A DNA stretch of 64,000 nt from Symsagittifera roscoffensis (taxonomy: Eukaryota > Xenacoelomorpha > Acoela > Convolutidae), in NCBI RefSeq assembly GCF_963678635.1, contig NC_087069.1, positions 34,369,090 to 34,433,089 on the forward strand. The letters are read 5' to 3'. This document shows, piece after piece, positions 54,346 to 64,000 of the stretch (its first letter is position 1; each line of letters opens with the position of its first letter). A program made the position numbers and the translations under genes. The notes beneath the pieces were generated by a model. The model had not been told where the DNA came from. It worked only from the letters and a program-made list of their open reading frames with translations, and did not search any database.

Positions 54346-55770
54346 TTCAATTTATGCAGAAAAACATTCCATTCTTTATTCAACATTGTTTTTGCCACAT
54401 TAGAAGGCGTCAAACAAGTTTGACTTGAATCATGTAGCAGCAATGCTCCTCTTTTTCTAAACGAGAATTCTAAGTGGATGTTTGTACATTTTAGTAAAGT
54501 CATGCTAATATCAGTCAAGCTTTACGTTGTTAATTTTTCTGCATTTTAGTTTTCGAACTACTCGGAAAGTGTTTGAACATCTTTCGTAAAAAAGGAAGTT
54601 TGAAGATGTCAACTGTCTATTTTTTCTAATATCGTGATTGGTTGTGAGAAAGATCAATCAGAATGACACGACTAAAATTTGAAGGTTAAACACTGCAGGT
54701 TTTGTTAATTTTGAAATAAAAAACAAGAAAAGAAAAGAGGTTTTTGAAAAATTATATGCTTCTGGCCCAGCGACGGCCTCAATGATTCATCTTAGGCTTC
54801 TTTTCCAGCCGTCCGGTTTCTCGAATTTGATATTTCGTGCTTTTTTGGCGACAGCGAATGTGTTATAATCGGGATGTAGACTTTTTGAAACAACTTTGTT
54901 GCCTTCTCGACTTTTTTCTGGAAAAGTCCTAAAAGATGTTCACGCTCAAAGATGTTCACGCTGTTCGACTTTTGGTTTCTATTTAAGTTGAGTTCATTTC
55001 CTTTCTCAAAAGGAAGGCAAACTCCACTATCGAACAGAAAAAGTAACGGTCACGAAAAACATGATCAACTTCTAGTTTCATAATAAAGCCCTTCCAGTGG
55101 AGATTCGAACGAAAAAGCTAGCGAGCAGGCTTTTTTACCGGAGGTTGAGCCGTGAAACTTGAATGTGAGCCGAGAAAGCTTAGTTTTACTCCTGAGCCTG
55201 TTAAGCTTTTTTCGTGCCTTCTGTGTAATAAAAAAAACGTACTAAAAGTCTGACTGAAATTTTTTTTAAAAAAATTGATTGATTTTTTGAATGCTCCTTT
55301 CATTTTTCGGAGAAAACTGTTGAGTATATCTCACTTTCTAGACTTTTGTACTGGTCCTCTCATCACAACAGGCAAAAAAAACCACTAAATTTGAAGAAAA
55401 AGGAAACTTTTTTTTTAGTTTTGTTCTTATTTTGAGCGGAACTTTCTGTACTACTTGCTTAGCAACCGGCTACTGTTTTTTGTTGTTACTAACGCATAGT
55501 TACATGCTTTTTCCAATTTTTTGAGATATTCGAGATGACACAAAATTAAACATACGGAGTTAGATATGCGATCTTTATAAAGTCAATCAAGCTTTCGTCT
55601 GCCAACTCCAACATTTGTTCAAAGAGGTTTTGTCTCAATCAAAAGTTGAAGTTCGGCATGACATATTTTCATTGTTTGCAGTACGCTTGGCAACTCCGAA
55701 TTACTAATCTCTGAATAATTATTCATGTTACGTGTACTCAGTTAACAATATCACCCATTCAAGTTATGGT
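54346..55770. other. Intergenic upstream of the M20 gene
   Basis: No supported gene or repeat pair. Random frames only (largest 73 codons). Confidence 0.35.
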
Positions 55771-55795
55771 CGAATACTTTTTCAGAACCTTTTAA
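55771..55795 (+). promoter_or_regulatory. 3' splice / candidate trans-splice acceptor before the M20 gene
   Basis: 'atactttttcag' ends at 55785, ten bases before the ATG. It parallels the acceptors before SPS2 and the lectin-like exon. Confidence 0.5.
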
Positions 55796-58700
55796 ATGCC
55801 TGATACTAAACTTGAAGAAAATATCATATCTGAGCAAGTGAAACGCTTGCAGAAAGTCTTAACGTTCCGAACAATTTCAAAACTAGTCAAGGAAGAGGAA
55901 GTCGAAAACGGACTGGCTTGTTTTGACGACCCAAATCCATTACACGAATTGCATAAGTATATACGAGAACAGTTCCCGGAAATATTTTCAACCCCAGAAA
56001 GAGTTAGCGTTGAGTTAATTAACGAAGGCAGTTTTCTGATTCACGTGAAAAAGAACAGCAATAAGAGTGAAAAATTGGATCGAAATGTAAATGAGCAAAA
56101 CGAAACTGTTGAACAAAATGGTGAAATTGAGACTGAACAAAATGGTGAAATTGAGAGTGAACAGAAAGAGTCCGATTCGGCTAATTTGGATTCGGGCCCA
56201 TTTCTGCTAATTGCTCACATGGATGTGGTTCCGACGGTTGATAAAGAGTGGAAACATCCGCCTTTTGAGGGAATAATTGAGGTTAGTAATATTTAAAACT
56301 TTAAGCTAAAAACTAAATTTGTTCTTGGTTAGAAAAGAAGTTGCTCAAATTTCGGACAACCGCTCAAAACCATTACGTCAAGATGTTTAAATACGTCCCA
56401 GTTCAAATTATAACTAATGAAAGTTAATTGTATTGAATCATTCGATTGGCCTGTGTTTAAATACAGGATGGCTATCTCTACGGGCGAGGTGCCTTAGACG
56501 ATAAAGGAGCTCTAATGGCAATGCTAGAAGCTACCTCGTCGCTAATTCGAGACGAAAATTTTGTCTGCAAACGAGATTTTTACATTGCTTTAACTCATGA
56601 CGAAGAAGTGAAAGGCAATTTAGGCGCCAAAAATGTGGCGCCCAAATTAGAGAAAGTTCTAGAAGGAAAGAAGCTTGATTTTATTCTTGATGAAGGATTA
56701 GTAGTTTTCGAGGATTTCAGACCGGGATTTCCTCCTATCGCGTTTGTCGCAATTTGCGAGAAAGGTCATTTAGATTTGAAGATAACTGTGAAAACCCCTG
56801 CGGGTCATTCATCTTTACCTCAGGCATCAACAGCAGTGACGAAAATGTGTGAAATAGTAACGAAGTTGAATAAGTTCAGTTTTCCGATTTATCTGAAGGG
56901 AACTCCAATGCATGGGTCGCTAAATGTGCTGTCGCCATTTTTCTCGGCAGCCCAAAGGACCTTGATAAACTCAATAGGCAGGGTTTTCCTCTTAAAACAT
57001 TTAATAAGTAGAGTTTTTTAGAATAATTAAGATTCTAATGCCCGAGGCGAAAAAATAGAACAGAATAAACTAAAAAATCAGCACTTCGTTGTTTTTTTTT
57101 CAAAATCAAATGTCAAACCCAATTTGCACCCAAAAACTAACTTATGCCTGGAATGAATTTACCCAGTGCCTTAAAAAACAAGTTCTTACCCTAAAAGCTG
57201 ACTAATTCATTTCATGAAATTTACTCGGTGTCAAAAAAAAACAAATATTTACCATAAAAACTGACTAACTCTCTCGGTATCAAAAAAAAAAACTGATAAT
57301 TATCCTGAAAATGTCGCAAGGAGAACCCTGTCTCAGTATAGGTATGTCTGACACAATAATGAAGAAGATCATCAGTTCTGATCGGCTCTCAGCCACTCTG
57401 ATGCAGACTACTAAAGTGGTGACTAAGATAGAAGGAGGAACTTCAGGCAATGTCATCCCCTCGGAGTGTTCTGCTAATGTCAATTTCAGGCTAGTGTTCT
57501 ACTAGTTCGTTATTTAAATAGTTGACTATTAGATGCTCCTGGTGCAATTAGCTCAGAATGTCCCGACCACAAAATTATTTTTTCATTTATGCTCAGTATT
57601 AAAAAACGTTTTTTTTCTGCTGTCTTAGATATACCATGCTAAATGGAACTAGCAAATGGAAACAGATGCAAAACAGCTGAAATAACATAAAAACGGAAAT
57701 AGTGACTCACAGCTCATCTCATCCGCCCCGCCGACCTTAGAGGTTAATTAATCTGATTAGCTAAAATTTAACATTCATTTGTAGCTTACCAACTTGAGAA
57801 CACTGGGTGATTAAGATTTTTCCGCTGGGATTTTTTTCATTGTATTGAGTTATGATTCGGCTAAAAATTGTAAAACTTGAATAACTTAGAACTAAAGTTA
57901 CAGAATCGAGAAGTCATATTCCCCCTTCAAAAAGGAATCAAAGGTATAAGGCATCACCCTACTGGTCCATAACAACGAATGCTGTAGAGGACTGGCATTA
58001 TGGCATACAACCATGTTTCAGTGTATCGCATCCGAGTATATGGCAAGCAATTTGCAATGCACTGAAACATGATTGTATGCCATAATGCCAGTCCCAAAAA
58101 TGAATGTAAAATTTTAGCTATTCAGATATTTAGTCCTTCCCAAAATTCATTTTTTTTGACGCATCGAATGGGCACCAATTTACTGAGAAGAAAAAATAAC
58201 AAGCTCAAAACGAAAAAGAGCAGAAAAGAAAGTATGTCTACGAAGAAAAAAATGATTTGCATTTCTTTCTTGACTTGACGCACTGTCTTGACTCTTATTT
58301 GAGAAATGCTGTCTCTAGCAGTTTATTCCTCAAAGGATCACTCCTTTGGTGGAATGCTACGTTGGGTCTAGGGGCTGCAAACCCTTGAGCCGTTGCGTTG
58401 TTTGCCGATAATTTAATAAAAAATTTAGGAACTTTAGATGGTTCGACAAATCAGATAAATTTTACTTTGAAATGATCAGTATATGAATACAGCTTAGATA
58501 AGATCAGTTTTTCGGTCACAACCAAAATTTTTTCATGTTTCATTTAAATTTAGCCAATTAATCTAATATATGCATGAATTTTTTCCAGATCATTTTCAAC
58601 TGTGGAAAAATCGGATCATTTTTGATGACTAATTTGAATCATGCCTGTCGGATTAATTTCAACTTCTTGTCAAAGACTAGACTATTGGCAAGGCCATTTC

Positions 58701-61700
58701 TGTTTAAATCTTAACCGCATTTAGTAGCGTGCTTGTTATTTTGTTTTGAATCGCAAAGCTTTTCACAATCAAAGATGTTTCCCGACGCTATAGTTCCGAA
58801 TCCCTTTCAAGTATGACTCAGTTTGATTTTGGATCGTGTGCTTTCAGGGAAAGTCTATGCCTAATTTACGCTCATTTTTTTATTTCAATCTTCAAACCTA
58901 ATTTTAATTTAAACTGAAACGAGACTTTTTATGTAATTGGATCCAAAATAAGAGCTTAGTTCGTAATTTTTACATTTTTTTAACTCTTTTATTGTGCGAT
59001 CGCGTACTATTTATTCGGTTGTATTTTGATGATAAGGCAAAATGGAAGGACACTTCAACCATTATAGCTCAAAGAGTGGTATAACAATAGTTAAAGAGTA
59101 AGGCAATGTGGTTTTTTTCTAACAAAATTCCGAAATGTCTTTTGTTGCCTTTAATGAGCGTCATGTAGGTTCTCTCTTTTGTTGCCTTTAATGAGCGTCA
59201 TGTTCTAAACGCGTGAATTAGGGATTATTTCTTTAGCTAATCGAAATTCAATTATTTTCGAGTGACTAAATGTGTCAAGTGAATTGAAAATTGGTCTCTC
59301 TAGCCTCAATTAGTACTCTTAATTGGAATACTTCTATGGTTGTAAAGGGTCTGAATTTGAAACTATTTATTGGCATTAAAAGATGGTTAAATTGTTTTGG
59401 TTTTTATCTTGGTACATGGCTGCAAAGTAGGGGATGTAAACATAGGATTTAAAATAACAAAGAGGAAAGAGTGGGACACCCAATGAACTGGTCTGTTTCA
59501 AAGTTCCAGACTCGTATGAAGTTTGTCTCGACACGTAGGAAAATTATTCAAACTATTCTTTATCGAATCGGAATCACAATTGAAAGGGCTAAAAACTCTT
59601 CAATCTATCACATTCAACTTAGTTTAGAGGAACCTGAAAAAGCAAGGAAGCTCAGCCAAGGTCATATTCCTTCCACCAGCGGATTTAAGGGGAGAGGGGC
59701 GGGTGGCCAGACGCCCACCACTAGGGTGTTTGACCCCCTGCCGATCTCAGGGGTTCCCTTTCTACTAATTTTGAACTATTTTTAGACTTCGGTTTTTGGC
59801 TGAAGGACCCTAACGTTTCGTTATAAACTAATATTGAGGGGAATGTTTTTTCGTCAAAGTTTTTCGAAAAGTGCCTATAAATTATTTTTGGCCTATGTTT
59901 TCAATATTTCACCTGCGGCGTGGAAAGTACGGTCAAAATAGCATGCTATTTGTAATTTGTGATACTATTATAGTGATTTGTGATAGCTCTGAAATTATTT
60001 TGAAAATCCGTCCCCCCTCGTGAAAAACCTATATCCGCCCCTGGTTCCTGCTAGCTCGAGAAAGATAAAAACAAAATGTGAAGCGCACTTTTTTCCGAAA
60101 AATGTAGAAAGGAAAATCCAGAAGAAGTTTGAACCAACTGATTTGTTATACTGTCGTTTGCATATGTTTTTATTTAATAATCGTTATTTAAGTTTTGCTT
60201 AACTATTGCGTATCTGCTAATTGTTGCGACTAGCTCATATGGTGCCTGTTTTCCAACAATCGAAACCATTATACTGTCAAGCAGAAAAGAGGTTTAAAAG
60301 CAACATGCAATAACTACCACAAGATCCGTTTCTGGCATAACATGTGTTTGTCCGGATGCAAAAATTTAAAGCTCAGTTCAGAAGTGGTATTCAAGGTATT
60401 CAATGGTATTAAAATTGTCAATGAAACAGTTGCTATGTTCAATCCTTTTCTTGGGTTTACCACTTAATGAGATTTCAAGTTTAATTTTAACCTTTTTGAT
60501 TGCTTTGGTCGCCTCTGCGACAACTTGGAACAGCAGATAACTATAAACTGAAAGAAATTAACAAAATTTTGCTCGGCTATGGTCACGTTTGACAGCCACG
60601 AATGGTGTTTTGTGCATGCATGAACATTTGCCGAGATCATGTTTATGCCCCTCATGATAGTTAATTAACAGACAGTGGGGGATTACAGGGTAGAAATCCA
60701 TATTAATAACTGATGATAGTCTAATTTTTCTAACATTTAGGTTGCACCCGAACGATACGTGTGACAGAGTGATGGAAACTGTGAAGAAGCTGGTAGGGTC
60801 AAATGAGGTCACAATTGAGAAGATGGACTCACGGGATCCTCCGAAGTGCAGCAGCACTGACTCAGTTGCATATGATAGAATAGTTAAAGCTGTGGGGGAA
60901 ACATTTAAAGAGTGCGAGGTCAAGGTGGGTGTACTGAGATTGCGGATCCTTTCAACAGTCCGTCGTAAAAAAGGGGGAATCTTATAATAAGCTCAATGTT
61001 TCATTTGTTTTGAAGGCAGTTTATCCATATAATCGGTTCGTTTTTAATGTCTCAGAAATAGTTTTTTTTTGCGCTGATTGTATACAGTACATCGAAGGAA
61101 CCACGAATGTTTGATCATATCAGAACAGTTTGCATCTTCTTTATGTTTGTTTTGCCCAAATTGATATCATCTTCACATAGAACAAGAAAATGTAACAAAA
61201 CAACTAGCAGCGATCTCATTTTAAATTGTTAATTATATCTCGTTTCTAACTTAACCAATAAACACATGACTATGTACAAAAAAATTCCAAACTAGGACCT
61301 GAGTCAAAATTTCGAGCTGTTCCGTTTACTGCAGTCACGAATTTTCAATCGGTGTTTAACTCTTAACTTCAATCTTGCGTTTGATTTTGATTGATAGGTT
61401 CATCAAAAAAAAATCGTTTCAGCCTGTGGTTGCTCCGAATCTCCTGACTGGCCAAACAGACAGCAGACACTTCCAGCACTTAACTATAGATACATACAGA
61501 TTCACGCCCTATTACATGAAGAGGGCAGACATACAGTCGATTCACGGACACAATGAGAGGATTGGAATAGACAATTACCACCAGGTTACCATTACTGATA
61601 GTGCAAAAGGGTTTTTCAGTATATTTTTTTTGTGTGTACTCGTCAAAACTTGTGTTATCATAAGACTTGACATTTTCCTGATGGATTTGACTAATTTCTG

Positions 61701-62575
61701 AGTTATATTTTTGTGTTCAGTTGGTTTGTACTGCCGAGTTTTTCTTTGGCAATTTTAGTAAGCATATTTTGCATCCGTATCTCACTATGCTATTTGAGCA
61801 TGGATTCTCCTGCTTGGAATCTCGCTTTTATTAAAGGTTTTGGTTTTTTTATTTAAATCTTTTCGAGGCTTACTCGTGTGTTTTCTTGATCTTTTAGAGC
61901 TTCTGCCGTTTTTTGCTCGTGTTTGCGAAGTGCTACTTCGCCTCTGTGTGAAGCTCGCTTGATGCTCGACTTTAAGAAATAGTTGGCGAATTGAGCCACG
62001 CGTCTCAGATAATTAAATAATAGCGCAGAAGCTTCTTTGACTTCAAGTTTTGAAAAACTTCTCTTGGTTTTAAGGAAAAGACAGACTAAACAAAATATAT
62101 ACTCGTCGCGCTTTTCCCAACATTGATGACCTATTTCAAAAATGTCAGATTTGCAGGAAGTTAAAAAAATTTCACCGTAATTTGTTTTATGTAAACTCAG
62201 AAATTAAAAAAAGTACACAAAACAGTCTTTTTTGCTTTCTTTCCGTTCTTTAACATTTTTGCAACTCTCTGGCGACAGAGAGTTCCTTTCTAAGTTAAAT
62301 TCAGGTGGGGTTTAGAGGTTTCCACGGATCTCAAGGTTCCTTTTTTTGGTTCTCACGCGGAGGGTATGGGGTGAGTGTTATTTCAGAATTGAGCTAACAG
62401 AAAGGGCTTCAGTACAAAAATGAGGTTACGATGAACTTTTTTTGCGCGCTGTGCGTACACTTTATCAGATCAAACTAAGTCATGTTTCATTTAATTGTTT
62501 CAGGTTATTGAATTCTTCACTCGGTTCATCAGAGAGACTGCTTTCGAGACGAGGAAAGAAGTTTCTAACCAATGA
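55796..62575 (+). CDS. M20-family metallopeptidase/aminoacylase, PM20D1/Cps1-like, 6 exons
   Basis: Exons: 55796-56281, 56467-56977, 57342-57489, 60741-60924, 61423-61584, 62504-62575; phases agree and give 520 residues. M20 dinuclear zinc site: His141-Met-Asp143, Asp173-Asp174-Lys, catalytic Glu208 and Glu209 in His-Asp-Glu-Glu. A Gly-His-Ser-Ser dimerisation-domain His, Thr-Asp-Ser-Arg and Ile-His-Gly-His near the C end also fit. Members hydrolyse peptide or N-acyl-amino-acid bonds; PM20D1 also makes N-fatty-acyl amino acids. Unlike PM20D1 there is no signal peptide, so it may be cytosolic. Residues about 95-130 are a Glu/Asn/Lys-rich insert with a 24-nt tandem repeat. Exons 2 and 3 appear to end at GC donors. 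The exact substrate is unknown. Confidence 0.88.
56978..56983 (+). other. GC-type 5' splice site, M20 intron 2 (probable)
   Basis: Joining ...ATA-G|gcaggg to ...tatag|GT-ATG (57342) gives a gapless fit to the family. Alternatives are a GG donor at 56982 with acceptor 57335, or GT donors further on at 56983, which miss phase or add residues. GC is the simplest, but this one is less certain than intron 3. Confidence 0.5.
57490..57495 (+). other. GC-type 5' splice site, M20 intron 3
   Basis: Exon 3 must supply two bases (AG) to complete Arg with the G that opens exon 4 (60741) before Leu-His-Pro. The sequence is TTCAG|gctagt. No GT in reach gives the required phase, so a GC-AG intron is the best model. 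Confidence 0.75.
57989..58094. repeat. 106-nt hairpin with 42-bp arms in M20 intron 3
   Basis: 57989-58030 and 58053-58094 are reverse complements at 39 of 42 positions, with a 22-nt loop. The size is compatible with a precursor microRNA or a tiny foldback element. No TSD is evident. Confidence 0.8.
59137..59204. repeat. Short direct duplication in M20 intron 3
   Basis: 'tcttttgttgcctttaatga' and the following 'gcgtcatgt' occur twice, 38 bp apart. Confidence 0.8.
59640..60060. repeat. Dispersed-repeat segment in M20 intron 3
   Basis: It contains a GC-rich block (59690-59755, related to 51940-51985) and 'cgttataaactaatattgagg' at 59817-59837, repeated at the very end of the window (63980-64000). 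A C-rich 'cgtcccccctcgtgaaaaac' follows at 60010. A 104-codon + frame across it is not supported as a gene. Confidence 0.5.
61855..61955 (+). repeat. SINE-like tail in M20 intron 5
   Basis: 'cttttagagcttctgccg' then GCGAAGTGCTACTTCGC and 'ctctgtgt', the same body-plus-hairpin order as 48300-48362 and 49365-49422. Confidence 0.6.
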
Positions 62576-64000
62576 AATGAAAATTCAACTTCATTTGAGC
62601 TTGACTGAGTATTATGATGAATGCTCTTTTCCTACATAGTATTCCGTCTGACTGGATCCAACTCAATAATATCTATATACATAATTGCTAAATTTGATCG
62701 AATATTGTTTTATGTATTTCAAAAAGCGTTTTGATCAACTGAAGTTTTAAGTTTCGAAGCTCTGGGTTGGTAAAACCTTACTGCTTCCATGAAATCTAAA
62801 TGGTGCTTAATTAGCTGGTTTATGATTATAATTTCTAGTTTTGTACGGACTAAATTCTTGAAATATTTAATTGATTTTTCATTGTTTTTTTTTGCTTTAG
62901 GTTACTGCTTGCTCACTGAAGAAACTGGAAAAGTACGCACGGTTATTTTTTCTCATTTTCCGGTTATCAAGCGAGACGTCCGGTATAATTAATTGAGTTC
63001 AACGTCAAACGAAAACATTTTAATTCCCGAATTTTTTTTCCAGAAGAGTTTTTTCCGGAACTGTTGCCGGCGTCGAGTAACTACGGTATGAACGTTGGAT
63101 TTAGACTGAATTTTGGAGTCAGCTCCAGTTCGCTCGGACTTAAATAAATACCTCATTTTTGGTACCGGAATTGACCGGGTATAAGCACTGCTAGCGTGAT
63201 AGCCCCAAAACTGTTTAGGTTACATTAGGAAATCTTTTCTACCCAGAAATGAGCTGATGTCATAATGAAATACTTAAACTACATCGATAACAAGATTCAT
63301 ACGGAATTAACACGATAAAATTTAAAAACCCAATTTCATAAGATGAAGTAAAAGATTATTCTGTTCAAACCTACGAATTGGAAACAGAATTTAAGAATGT
63401 TTACACACCACAGAAAACATCACCAGGATTTGTCTGGGAAATTATGAAACTCTAGAAGCTCGTAATTTTCGAGATATTGCAATTTAAAAAAAATACTGCT
63501 TCTCAAATTTGTTTTCCTAACGTGAAAACGCAAGTCAGTTACATGGCCGATTGCTCTATTAAGTTGTCCTTTCTAAGCCGCAGAGTTTTGTGCTATAGGA
63601 TCTATGTAAAGTTGCTGCAAAAATTGTTTTTTCATTTGTTTTTTTTCTCAGCTTTAGCAAACGTTTCACTAAACTGGTAGTAACGCATTGGGACCTCTCT
63701 TATTTCGCTTTCTTTCCGCTGATCACAGAATTCTGGTTTGAGACAACTGAAGTTTCTTAATTTTTTTTTCTCAAATATTCATTTTATAGGGGCAGACACT
63801 TGGTGGATCCGAAGATCCTGTTGTCTGGTTATTTTATATCTATTTTTGTGACAAATTTTTAATTTGAGAAACATGTTCTTTCTTTTATAGTATACGTCTA
63901 ATTCCAAAGTAAAGTAGTTAATGTACGACGAGCGCATGGTTTCTTCGAAGTGTTTTACCAAATTTATTTTCTTGTTCAACGTTATAAACTAATATTGAGG
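62576..64000. other. M20 3' flank and intergenic end of window
   Basis: The first AATAAA downstream is at 63143-63148. The flank holds no other gene. The last 21 bases match 59817-59837, so the window ends inside a dispersed repeat. Confidence 0.4.

Noticed and set aside
56983-57020. Extending M20 exon 2 through GTTTTC to a GT donor near 57007
   Set aside because: The extra residues look superficially family-like, but they add about ten residues compared with the gapless GC-AG join; kept as an alternative needing RNA data.
59471-59785. 104-codon + ORF in M20 intron 3
   Set aside because: It spans a dispersed-repeat block also seen near 51940; no conserved domain or splice structure.
1-64000. 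CRISPR array, bacterial operon, phage or rRNA
   Set aside because: No short regularly spaced repeats with unique spacers, no Shine-Dalgarno-led gene clusters, no rRNA-like sequence; introns show a eukaryote.

Overview
The window looks like nuclear DNA of an AT-rich, repeat-laden invertebrate metazoan. It holds two well-supported multi-exon genes on the + strand, one orphan exon on the - strand and many degraded transposable elements. There are no operons or bacterial signals. All three host genes have a strong 3' splice acceptor only 1-10 nt upstream of the first ATG. This suggests either spliced-leader trans-splicing or 5'UTR introns. The trans-splicing reading, two GC-AG introns and an env-bearing Ty3/gypsy-like element would all fit a tunicate such as a larvacean. 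Other trans-splicing animals are equally possible, and I cannot name the species.

Region 1 (1 to about 17.6 kb, - strand): a decayed LTR-retrotransposon or endogenous-retrovirus-like element. Read 5'->3' on the - strand it has two intact overlapping ORFs, a gag (N-terminal tail, capsid, CCHC knuckle, Asn/Arg/Ser-rich tail), protease, reverse transcriptase, RNase H and integrase. After these come two tiny abutting membrane ORFs and a long proline-rich, envelope-like region. Gag, pol and env carry nonsense and frameshift lesions. A 1.89 kb piece of the env region is repeated almost identically at 5-1895 and 4335-6225.

Region 2 (17.6-22.6 kb): a nest of short hAT-like MITEs sharing GGCTCTTTTTC-type ends and homopolymer C/G tracts. 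Three are complete with perfect 8-bp target-site duplications. They surround an exon encoding a type II membrane protein with an LDLa-like and a C-type-lectin-like segment.

Region 3 (22.6-41.7 kb): intergenic repeat sea. It contains three copies of a dispersed repeat with CRE-like TGACGTCA sites, an unidentified degenerate ORF and three broken non-LTR retrotransposons, all on the - strand. It also holds a satellite-like array, foldback repeats and a textbook internally deleted hAT transposon (37920-39051) with 21-bp TIRs and a perfect 8-bp TSD.

Region 4 (41.7-51.7 kb): tRNA-derived SINE-like repeats and an eight-exon selenophosphate synthetase gene. Its active-site codon is an in-frame TGA, so it encodes a selenocysteine-containing SPS2 that makes the selenium donor needed for its own synthesis.

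Region 5 (51.7-64 kb): intergenic repeats, then a six-exon M20-family metallopeptidase/aminoacylase of the PM20D1/Cps1 type. Two of its introns appear to begin with GC, and a 42-bp-arm hairpin lies in its largest intron. The window ends in dispersed-repeat sequence.
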